Positions 15,172 to 22,482 of a DNA stretch of 37,295 nt are shown here, piece after piece; within the stretch, counting starts at the first letter, position 1; every line of letters starts with the position of its first letter. A program made the position numbers and the translations under genes. The notes under the pieces were generated by a model that saw nothing but the letters and a program-made list of their open reading frames with translations, was not told the origin of the DNA and did not search any database. This DNA comes from Terriglobales bacterium (GTDB lineage: Bacteria > Acidobacteriota > Terriglobia > Bryobacterales > Bryobacteraceae): positions 1 through 37,295 of the forward strand of contig JAIXQP010000039.1 of NCBI GenBank assembly GCA_027485675.1, written 5' to 3'.

Positions 15172-15830
15172 TAGTGAGTGGCCTCCGCGACAACCAGGAA
15201 CTGGCCGGCCAGAGGCCGGTAGGGTAAAGCAAGATAGAGGCTGACCATCCATTCCGCCTTGGGCCAGCGCGACTTCATCGTGAAGGGGGTGAAGCGGGGC
15301 TCACTGTGCACGACACGGAAGCCGGAGGCGGCGAGGAGACCGGCGAATCCGGCGTCGGTATAGGCCGTTTTGTGGGTGTAGTCATCAAAATAGCGATGCG
15401 GTTCGAGACGGAAGTTGGGCTGGACGGCGATGAGCTTGCCGCCGGGCTGCAGCGTGCGCCGGGCTTCCTGCAGGATCTGCTGGCCTTCGTCCGTGGTGAA
15501 GTGCTCGAAGAAATTGGAGGCGAAGACCGTGCCGAGCGAACCGTTGGGGATAGGCAGGGGTGCAAGAGCGCCCTGGATGAGCGGCCGGACGCCTTCGGCC
15601 CAGTGGGGAATCAGGTCCGGATTGAGGTCGAGGGCCCATTTCGGGCCGCTCTCGATAAAGCGCGAGAAGTCGCCATAGCCCGCTCCGAGGTCAAGTGACC
15701 CGGCTTGGGGATCCACCCAGGTCTGCAGGTAGCGGCAGAGCGCCCGCCACACCTTCGCCCGTTCCGGGTCGAAGGCGAACCGCGTCTGATGGTAGACGCT
15801 CGTATAGAGTTCAGTTGCGGATTGGCTCAT
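15171..15830 (-). CDS. Class I SAM-dependent methyltransferase
   Basis: A 219-residue Rossmann-fold methyltransferase. The SAM-binding motif I is LDLGAGYG (46-53), followed by an acidic loop (ALDLNPD), motif IV-like ASNFFEHFTTDEG, and PGGKLIAVQPNFR. The closest type is the Methyltransf_11-like group found in glycan and lipid biosynthesis clusters. The acceptor is unknown; a sugar or polyprenyl-linked intermediate is suggested by the flanking glycosyltransferases. Its start overlaps the upstream membrane transferase by 20 bases and its stop overlaps the downstream ATG, so the three proteins are probably made in a fixed ratio. Confidence 0.88.
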   Translation of the reverse strand: MSQSATELYTSVYHQTRFAFDPERAKVWRALCRYLQTWVDPQAGSLDLGAGYGDFSRFIESGPKWALDLNPDLIPHWAEGVRPLIQGALAPLPIPNGSLGTVFASNFFEHFTTDEGQQILQEARRTLQPGGKLIAVQPNFRLEPHRYFDDYTHKTAYTDAGFAGLLAASGFRVVHSEPRFTPFTMKSRWPKAEWMVSLYLALPYRPLAGQFLVVAEATH

Positions 15831-17340
15831 AGATGTAGTTCCCGTTCAAGAAAGCTCCGTCGAGGTGCTTCACCAGGCGGTAGCGGGTACGGACAGCCTC
15901 CAGTTGCGCCTTCGGCAACGGGGTCAATTCGGCGTTCAGCCAGGTAGGAGTCTGGCCACCCGAGATATCGAAGGGCAGGATGACCGTGTCGAAGCGGCCC
16001 GACTCGAGGTCGCGCTGGACCGGGCCGGGATCGATGCGGCCGGCTTCGACGAGCAGGGTGTAGATCAGCGTCTCGACCTCAATGCGGCCCCGGAGTTGAA
16101 GTGTGGCGTCATAGCTGCCGCCGAGCACGCGGCGGTGGGGTGAGGCCATGTAGGGACGCAGCGATTCGATTTCGGCAGTCTTGGCAGACTCAAAGACCAC
16201 CCGTTCGGCGGCGTTGCGGGCGGTGAGCGTGAGATTCAGCGCGATGTGCAAGGCAAGCGGGATCTGCAGCAGGGTGATCGCATTGCGCCGGTTGGCGAAG
16301 ACGGCGGGGAAGAAGCCCGTCTGGCCGAGCCCGACGCCGGCGGCTACCGCCAGCAGCAGCGTCATTTCCAACTGATAGTTCAGGTCCGAACCGACTTTGG
16401 GCGCTGTGAGTAGCCAGACGGCCAGCGAAACGCCGGCGTACAGAAAAACGGGACTCGATGCGCGGGTGACGGCCGGGAGGCAGCAGACGACGATGAGGAG
16501 TAGGCCCCCGGAGGTGAGCAGAAAGTATTGGGCCTGATCGGCCAGTTTGCCCCAGGCGAACGGGTTCAGATTGGCGAAGAGCGCGTTTTCGAGATAGGCG
16601 CCTTGGGTGGCCACTTGCAGGGTCGCCGCGATCGCGCCGCCGGCCAGGGCGACGGCCGGGATCCAACGGAGGGCGGTTCGCCGGTCCTCCCGCAGCAGGA
16701 GCAGGCTGATGACGGCTCCGCTCGAAATGGCCGTCTGTTTGGTAAAGACAGCGAGCACGACGAAGAGCCCCGCGAGCCACAGGGAGGAGCTTCCGGCGCG
16801 CCAATCGAGATACGTGGAAAATGCCGCCAGCGAGAAGCAGACGGCCAGCATGTCGACTTGTCCGACCGTGCCCCAGTAGAGGAGGTTGGCCGTCGAAGCG
16901 GCCAGCAGCAGGCCGGCCGTGCGGGCGGAGCGGTCCTGCGGCACAAGACGGACGAGGATGCGCCAGCAGAACCAGAGAGAACCGAGCAGGGCGACGAATG
17001 AAATCGACCGCGCGGCGAGATAGACCGGGACGCCGAGGCGATCGAGCGCGGCGCATAGCGAGTAGTAAATAGGCCCGTAGGCGGCCACGGTGTAGGGGTA
17101 CTGATTGAGGGGGTGATAGAGCCCCTCGCCCTGCGCCATCATATGGGCGTGCAGGCCGACGATGCCTTCGACCGGGGTGAGCCCATTGCGTGCCCACAGC
17201 GCGACGGCAAAGAGCGCGACGACCCCCAACCCCGCCAAGAGGCAGGCGACGTGGAACACGCGCGCGATACCCCGTTCCCGAGTGGAGGGTTCCGGAATGG
17301 CGAATTCAACGCCGGCGCGCGCCGCGGGGGGAGACAGCAT
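15811..17340 (-). CDS. Polytopic membrane glycosyltransferase (GT39/GT87-like)
   Basis: A 509-residue integral membrane protein with about 10-11 hydrophobic helices in the first ~380 residues and a soluble C-terminal part. After the first helix (LLAGLGVVALFAVALWA), the first outer loop has acidic and Tyr/Pro residues (HPLNQYPYTVAAYGPIYY), as in polyprenyl-phosphate-sugar-dependent transferases. These use lipid-linked sugars, which fits the GT2 enzyme two genes downstream that could make the donor. The family label is by topology and motif style, not a diagnostic match. It is the first gene of the operon; its promoter region (17341-17411) is shared with the divergent cytochrome/DUF1553 gene. 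Confidence 0.8.
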   Translation of the reverse strand: MLSPPAARAGVEFAIPEPSTRERGIARVFHVACLLAGLGVVALFAVALWARNGLTPVEGIVGLHAHMMAQGEGLYHPLNQYPYTVAAYGPIYYSLCAALDRLGVPVYLAARSISFVALLGSLWFCWRILVRLVPQDRSARTAGLLLAASTANLLYWGTVGQVDMLAVCFSLAAFSTYLDWRAGSSSLWLAGLFVVLAVFTKQTAISSGAVISLLLLREDRRTALRWIPAVALAGGAIAATLQVATQGAYLENALFANLNPFAWGKLADQAQYFLLTSGGLLLIVVCCLPAVTRASSPVFLYAGVSLAVWLLTAPKVGSDLNYQLEMTLLLAVAAGVGLGQTGFFPAVFANRRNAITLLQIPLALHIALNLTLTARNAAERVVFESAKTAEIESLRPYMASPHRRVLGGSYDATLQLRGRIEVETLIYTLLVEAGRIDPGPVQRDLESGRFDTVILPFDISGGQTPTWLNAELTPLPKAQLEAVRTRYRLVKHLDGAFLNGNYIYEPIRN

Positions 17341-17411
17341 AAGCTTCTTCGGGAGGTATCGTCCTTTCGCGCCCGAAACTTTACCCAGCCGATTGGCCCC
17401 GGTAAGGAGCC

Positions 17412-19697
17412 GTGAAATATAATCACTGCGGCCCCATGCACCGAACTTTCGTTCTGCTCCTGATCCCCTTGGCGCTGCTGGGGCAGCCGGCTCCGCTCGA
17501 AAGCGCGGCGCAGGCGATCCTGGGCGCCAAGTGCGTCTCCTGCCACGGGGCGACGGCGATGTCGGGGCTTGATCTGCGCAGCGCGGCGGCGACGGCCAAG
17601 GGCGGCAAGCGGGGGCCCGCGGTGGTGGCGGGGAACGCCGGGGCGAGTCTGTTGCTGCAGGCGGTCGAACGGAAGGGGGAGTTGCAGATGCCGCCCGGCA
17701 AGGGGGCGCTGACGGCGGCCGAGATCGGGGTGCTGCGCGATTGGGTGAACGCGGGGGCGAAGTTCAACGCGGCTGTGACGGGCGCGGCGTGGTGGTCGTT
17801 CCGGAAGCCGGTGCGTCCGCCGGTGCCGGGCGAGGGCCATCCGGTGGACGCTTTCCTGCGCGCGAAGGCGCGGGAGAAAGGGTTGGCGATGGCGCCGGCG
17901 GCGGACCGCGCGACGCTGGTGCGGCGGGCGACGTTTGACTTGCACGGGTTGCCGCCCACCCTGGAGGAGACGGCGGCGTTCGTCAACGATCCGTCGGCGG
18001 ACGCCTACGAGAAGCTGCTGGACCGGCTGCTCGCCTCGCCACGCTATGGCGAACGCTGGGGGCGGTACTGGCTCGACCTGGTCCGCTACGCCGACACCTC
18101 CGGCTTTGAGACCGACCATTTCTTCGTGAACGCGTGGCGCTACCGGGACTATGTGATTCGCGCGTTCAACACCGATAAGCCCTACACGACCTTCGTGCAG
18201 GAGCAGATTGCGGCCGACGAGATCTGGCCGATGGATCTGGACCACGAAGGAACCTCGAAGCTGCCGGCGGAGAAGGCGGAGAATCTGAACCGGCGGATTG
18301 GGACCGGCTTGTTCACGATCGGTTCGTTTCCGATTGAGTTCACCTACTACGGCGACCAGTTCCGGGCCGAGTGGCAGGCGGATGCGGTGGATACGGTGGG
18401 GGCCGCGTTTCTGGGTTTAACCGTGGGCTGCGCGCGGTGCCACGACCATAAGTTCGACGCGATTTCGCAGCGGGAGTATTACGGCCTGAGCGCTCTGTTT
18501 GCCGGGAGTGCGGAGCGGGAGATTCCGCTGGGCGGCCTGTTCGACGTGCAGACGAGCACGCGGTCCTTTCCCCTGTTGGCGCAGGCGGAGGCCTATAAAC
18601 AACTGGCGCGGCGGGCGAAGGGGGCGGAGCGGGACGAACTGCTGCGGAGGCTGGGGGAGGCCTATTTGCGGGCTCCGGCGCGGCCGCCGACGGCCAACGT
18701 ACTGGGCCACGAGGAGATCGTTCCCGCGACGCATCTGCTGGTCAAAGGGGACTTCAAGAACAAGGGCGAACGGGTAGAGCCGGGCTTCGTGGCGGCGCTG
18801 GGTCCCGGGCCGCGGATCGAGGAGCCGGAGGATGTCCTGTTCGTGCCGCGGCGGCGGAAGGCGCTGGCGGAGTGGTTGACGTCGGCGGAGCAGCCGCTGC
18901 TGGGCCGCGTGATGGTGAACCGGATCTGGCAGGGGCACTTCGGCGAGGGGTTGGTGCGGACGCCGAACGACTTCGGTCGGCAGGGGGAGTTGCCGACGCA
19001 TCCGGAGCTGCTCGATTGGCTGGCGGTGGAGTTTGCCGAGCGGGGTTGGAGCATGAAGCAGATGCACCGGCTGCTGATGACGTCGGCGGCCTACCGGGCA
19101 ACGAGCGTGGCGCCGGCGGAGACGCTCGAAAAAGACCCGGAGAACCTGTACCTGACGCGCAGGAACCGGCGGCGACTGGACGGCGACGCGATTCGCGACG
19201 CGACGCTCGCCGTGGCGGGGACATTGAATTTGAAGATGGGCGGGGTGGGCGTGATTCCCGCGATGACGAAGGAAGAGTTGCGGGCGGCGCGGATGCCGGA
19301 GTTGTGGCCGGTGCATCCGGATCCGGCTGAACATAACCGGCGGAGTATCTATCTGCAGATGAAACGCAGCTTGACGCTGCCGCTGTTGCAGATCTTCGAC
19401 GCTCCGGATTCGGCTTCGAGCTGTGCGCGGCGCGAGCGGTCGACCGTGGCGCCGCAGGCGCTGGCGATGATGAACAGCGAGTTCACGACGGCGCAGGCGG
19501 CGCGGTTCGCGGCACGCGTGAAGCAGCAGGCCGGGGAGGACGCCGAGGCGGCCGTCGAGGCGGCGTGGCGGATCGCCCTCTCCCGCGCGCCTTCGGCGGC
19601 GGAGCGGAAGACGGCGGTGGCCTACCTCGAACGGAACTCGATGGAGCGGCTGTGCCTGATGGTGTTGAACCTGAGTGAGTTTCTCTATGTCGATTAA
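17412..19697 (+). CDS. PSD1/DUF1549-DUF1553 cytochrome c-type protein (paralogue 1)
   Basis: A 761-residue exported protein with the domain order haem-binding PSCyt1, DUF1549 (PSCyt2), DUF1553 (PSD1). The haem motif CVSCH is at 41-45 with MPPGKG as the likely distal Met region. DUF1549 shows FDLHGLPPT, SPRYGERWGRYWLDLVRYADT and a second CxxCH in CARCHDHKFD (~338). DUF1553 shows VMVNRIWQGHFGEGLV and ends EFLYVD. GTG 17412 has GGAG just upstream; ATG 17436 would start closer to the signal peptide (RTFVLLLIPLALLG). The family is abundant in planctomycetes, Verrucomicrobia and Solibacter-type acidobacteria; its function is unproven, and a redox role in degrading complex substrates is proposed. 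It overlaps the following DUF1501 gene. Confidence 0.93.
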   Translation: MKYNHCGPMHRTFVLLLIPLALLGQPAPLESAAQAILGAKCVSCHGATAMSGLDLRSAAATAKGGKRGPAVVAGNAGASLLLQAVERKGELQMPPGKGALTAAEIGVLRDWVNAGAKFNAAVTGAAWWSFRKPVRPPVPGEGHPVDAFLRAKAREKGLAMAPAADRATLVRRATFDLHGLPPTLEETAAFVNDPSADAYEKLLDRLLASPRYGERWGRYWLDLVRYADTSGFETDHFFVNAWRYRDYVIRAFNTDKPYTTFVQEQIAADEIWPMDLDHEGTSKLPAEKAENLNRRIGTGLFTIGSFPIEFTYYGDQFRAEWQADAVDTVGAAFLGLTVGCARCHDHKFDAISQREYYGLSALFAGSAEREIPLGGLFDVQTSTRSFPLLAQAEAYKQLARRAKGAERDELLRRLGEAYLRAPARPPTANVLGHEEIVPATHLLVKGDFKNKGERVEPGFVAALGPGPRIEEPEDVLFVPRRRKALAEWLTSAEQPLLGRVMVNRIWQGHFGEGLVRTPNDFGRQGELPTHPELLDWLAVEFAERGWSMKQMHRLLMTSAAYRATSVAPAETLEKDPENLYLTRRNRRRLDGDAIRDATLAVAGTLNLKMGGVGVIPAMTKEELRAARMPELWPVHPDPAEHNRRSIYLQMKRSLTLPLLQIFDAPDSASSCARRERSTVAPQALAMMNSEFTTAQAARFAARVKQQAGEDAEAAVEAAWRIALSRAPSAAERKTAVAYLERNSMERLCLMVLNLSEFLYVD

Positions 19698-21087
19698 CGA
19701 ATCGCGGCGCCGGTTTCTGCAGACGGCGGGGATGGGGTTCGGCGGGTTGGCCGCGGCCCTGGGCGCCGAGCCGAAGACGACGCATTGGCCCGCGAAGGCG
19801 AAGCGGATAATCCATCTGTTCATGCAGGGCGGGCCGAGCCAGGTGGATACGTTTGATCCGAAGCCGTTGTTGAACAAGCTGCACGGGCAGCATCCGCCGG
19901 CGAGTTTTGGGAACGAGGATTTTCAGAACGGCAAGTTTCTCGATTCGGTGATCTTGGGTTCGCAGCGGGCGTTTCAGAAGCATGGCCAATCGGGGCTCGA
20001 GATCTCCGATCTGTTTCCGCATACGGCCCGGCGGGCCGATGATCTGGCGGTAGTCCGTTCGTGCTTTCATGACGGGTTTACGCATTCGCAGGCGCAGTTT
20101 CTGATCCATAACGGCTGGCCGCGCATTGGACGGCCGAGCCTGGGTTCGTGGCTGCTGTACGGGTTGGGTTCGGAGAACCAGAATCTGCCGGGATACGTTG
20201 TGTTGCTCGAAGGCGGGGTGCGATCGGGCCCGGCGGTTTATGGGCAGGGATTTCTGCCGGCGGCCTACCAGGGGACGTCGTTCCGGCCGGGGAAGAATCC
20301 GATTTTGAACCTGACGCCGCCGGCGGGCATGGGACGGGCGGAGCAGCGGGACCTGCTCGATACTTTGGGCGAGTTGAACCGGGCGCATTTGGCGGCACGG
20401 AACGCGGATACGGAGTTGGCGGCGCGGCTCGAGTCCTACGAGCTAGCGTTTCGGATGCAGATGGCGGCGCCGGAGGCGACGGACATTTCGGGCGAGTCGG
20501 AGGCGACGAAGAAGCTGTACGGTTTGGACCATGCCGATCCGGTGGGGGCGGACTTTGGCGGGCGGTGCCTGCTGGCCCGGCGGTTGGTGGAGCGGGGCGT
20601 GCGGTTTGTGCAGGTGTGGTCGGGGAACGGGATGAACGCGACGGATTGGGACGGGCATATCGCTTGTGACGCTAACCACGTGGCCAAGGCCCGGCAGACG
20701 GATCAGGCGGTGGGGGCGCTGTTGACGGACTTGAAGGCCCGGGGGCTGCTCGATTCGACGCTCGTGATTTGGGGCGGGGAGTTTGGGCGGACGCCGACCT
20801 CGGACGGCGGCGGAGGAGGGGCCGAGGGGCGGGACCATAATCCGTACGGGTTCACGATCTGGATGGCGGGTGGTGGGGTGAAGGGCGGGCAGGTAATCGG
20901 CGGGACGGACGAGTTGGGCTTGCGGGCGGTGAAGGATCCGGTGCACCTGCATGATCTGCATGCGGCGATTCTGGGGCTGGCGGGGCTCGACCATACGAAG
21001 CTGACGTATCCGTACCTGGGACGGAACTTCCGGCTGACGGATGTGGGCGGCGGGCTGGGACTGCTGGGGAAGTTGACGAAGGGATGA
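19687..21087 (+). CDS. DUF1501 exported protein (paralogue 1)
   Basis: A 466-residue protein with a Tat-type N-terminus, SRRRFLQTAGMGFGG. DUF1501 belongs to the alkaline-phosphatase/sulfatase fold. Family motifs are QGGPSQVDTFDPKP near the start, a late WGGEFGRTP, then GRDHNPYGFTIWMAGGG and LDHTKLTYPYLGRNFRLTDV at the end. ATG 19687 is chosen because the Tat signal follows directly; it overlaps the preceding gene by 11 bases. The reaction is unknown. Pairing with a DUF1553 protein is standard for the family and repeats twice more in this window, which argues that the two proteins act together outside the cytoplasm. Confidence 0.93.
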   Translation: MSINESRRRFLQTAGMGFGGLAAALGAEPKTTHWPAKAKRIIHLFMQGGPSQVDTFDPKPLLNKLHGQHPPASFGNEDFQNGKFLDSVILGSQRAFQKHGQSGLEISDLFPHTARRADDLAVVRSCFHDGFTHSQAQFLIHNGWPRIGRPSLGSWLLYGLGSENQNLPGYVVLLEGGVRSGPAVYGQGFLPAAYQGTSFRPGKNPILNLTPPAGMGRAEQRDLLDTLGELNRAHLAARNADTELAARLESYELAFRMQMAAPEATDISGESEATKKLYGLDHADPVGADFGGRCLLARRLVERGVRFVQVWSGNGMNATDWDGHIACDANHVAKARQTDQAVGALLTDLKARGLLDSTLVIWGGEFGRTPTSDGGGGGAEGRDHNPYGFTIWMAGGGVKGGQVIGGTDELGLRAVKDPVHLHDLHAAILGLAGLDHTKLTYPYLGRNFRLTDVGGGLGLLGKLTKG

Positions 21088-21123
21088 GTACGCCGGTTGG
21101 CATTAGCGGCTAAGATATCTCTG

Positions 21124-22014
21124 ATGAACCGTTCCTCGGAACGTCGGGTTCTCTGCTTCTTGAACCTGACCGGGTTGGTGCTGGCCGTAGCGCTGGTGAG
21201 CGGGTGTGGCGCGGCGAGGGCTGGCAGGTTTGAGGCCTTTGCGGCGGTGGGGATGAAGTATACGCAGGCGCGGAATGAGTTTCTGCGCCATTCGCTCGAT
21301 GTGAATATCGAGCGGGACACGCTGGAGCTACGCAAGCAGCACGGAGCGCTTGATGCCGCCGGGCGGGCGCGGGTGTTGACCGAGCAGGACAAGATCGTGC
21401 AGGAGCGAATCGCGATTCTGGCGGACCTCGAGCGGCATGGCGCCGTGATGAGCCAGTATTTCGTGGCGTTGGCGCGGCTGGCGAGTCCGCAGGCGGATGC
21501 TAACGCGGCCGCGGCGGCAGCGCGGCTTTCGGGCGAGTTGGGCGGGTTGACGGACGCTCTGGCGAAGAAGTCGATCGCCGGCAACCCGATCAGCGTGCTG
21601 CTGGGCAAGGCCACGGGGATGGCGGTGGGCGGATTTCGGAACCGGGCTCTCGAACGGCACTTGAAGACGCACGCTTCCACCGTGCAAAGGGAGTTGGCGC
21701 TCGAAGAGGAGTTGCTGCGGGTGTTGACGGAGGAGATGATTGCCGACCGAAAGACCCTGCAGGTGAATGAGCGGCGAACGGTGCTGGTGCCGCCGTTCCG
21801 GGCCGACGCTCCGCCACCGGAGTGGGACGCGGAGCGGAAGCGGTTCCTGTTGGCGGAGGTGGACCTGACGCGGGCGCGGGCGGCGCAGGACGCGGCGCGG
21901 CATCTGCGGATGGTGTTTGAGAGTTTGGCGGGCGGCGCCGAGGACGGCGGACTGGCGGCGCTGCAGATGGCGATTGACCAAGTGAATCAGTTCTTGCGGC
22001 CAGGGGGTAAGTAA
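21124..22014 (+). CDS. Predicted lipoprotein with helical body
   Basis: A 296-residue protein that I do not recognise. The start MNRSSERRVLCFLNLTG leads into a hydrophobic stretch ending in lipobox VSGC (C28), so it should be a lipid-anchored envelope protein. The rest is almost all amphipathic helix, rich in Ala, Leu, Glu and Arg, with coiled-coil-like stretches (LRKQHGALDAAGRARVLTEQ and the ELALEEELLRVLTEEM region). There is a small-residue-rich break near GLTDALAKKSIAGNPIS. ATG 21124 is chosen over the TTG 27 bases upstream because of the signal. A 120-residue helical protein starts two bases after its stop, which suggests a two-part module. Function unknown. Confidence 0.8.
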   Translation: MNRSSERRVLCFLNLTGLVLAVALVSGCGAARAGRFEAFAAVGMKYTQARNEFLRHSLDVNIERDTLELRKQHGALDAAGRARVLTEQDKIVQERIAILADLERHGAVMSQYFVALARLASPQADANAAAAAARLSGELGGLTDALAKKSIAGNPISVLLGKATGMAVGGFRNRALERHLKTHASTVQRELALEEELLRVLTEEMIADRKTLQVNERRTVLVPPFRADAPPPEWDAERKRFLLAEVDLTRARAAQDAARHLRMVFESLAGGAEDGGLAALQMAIDQVNQFLRPGGK

Positions 22015-22015
22015 G

Positions 22016-22378
22016 ATGGGCGATTCGACGCTTGATGCTCTGACTCCGCATGAGCTGCGGAACGCGATGCGTAGCGCCTTGAAGAGCGCGCTCGAAAGCA
22101 TGGATAGCGATGAGTTCCTGGACGCGCTCGAGGAGTTGACGCCGGAGGAGCGGAAGGCGGCTGCGATTACCCGGGGCGAAGTGTTTCGGGCTTGGCGGCG
22201 GCTGAACAATCTGCAGTTGGACGAGATTCGGGAGCAGTTGGTGGCCAACGAAGCGGCGTTGCGGCAGGCGACGGCGGAGTTGGCGAAGGCGAAGGCGGGA
22301 GTCGATCAGGTGACGGTGCTGCTGAGCACGGCGAACGAGTTTTTGGCTCTGGTGGCCAAGGTGATTGCGCTGGTGTGA
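22016..22378 (+). CDS. Small helical protein paired with the lipoprotein
   Basis: A 120-residue protein with no signal peptide. It has an acidic first half (LESMDSDEFLDALEELTPEE), a central TRGEVFRAWRRLNNLQ, and a heptad-like C-terminal helix (LVANEAALRQATAELAKAKAG) ending in a hydrophobic tail (LALVAKVIALV) that could insert in a membrane or pack in a bundle. One base separates it from the lipoprotein stop. Composition matches neighbouring genes, so it looks resident. No family recognised. It could bridge the cytoplasmic or membrane side to the lipoprotein, but this is only inference. Confidence 0.75.
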   Translation: MGDSTLDALTPHELRNAMRSALKSALESMDSDEFLDALEELTPEERKAAAITRGEVFRAWRRLNNLQLDEIREQLVANEAALRQATAELAKAKAGVDQVTVLLSTANEFLALVAKVIALV

Positions 22379-22482
22379 GCCGGCGGTGATCCTCAGGCTT
22401 AGGAGAGTGGCATAGGCAATGGTATTGATGGCGGTGGCTCCGCTGGCGGGCGCGGCGAGGCGGAAATCTTCAGCGGCGGGGC

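Noticed and set aside
22379-22482. Intrinsic terminator between the small helical gene and the convergent DUF1553 gene
   Set aside because: No convincing stem followed by a T-run was found in these ~100 bases.
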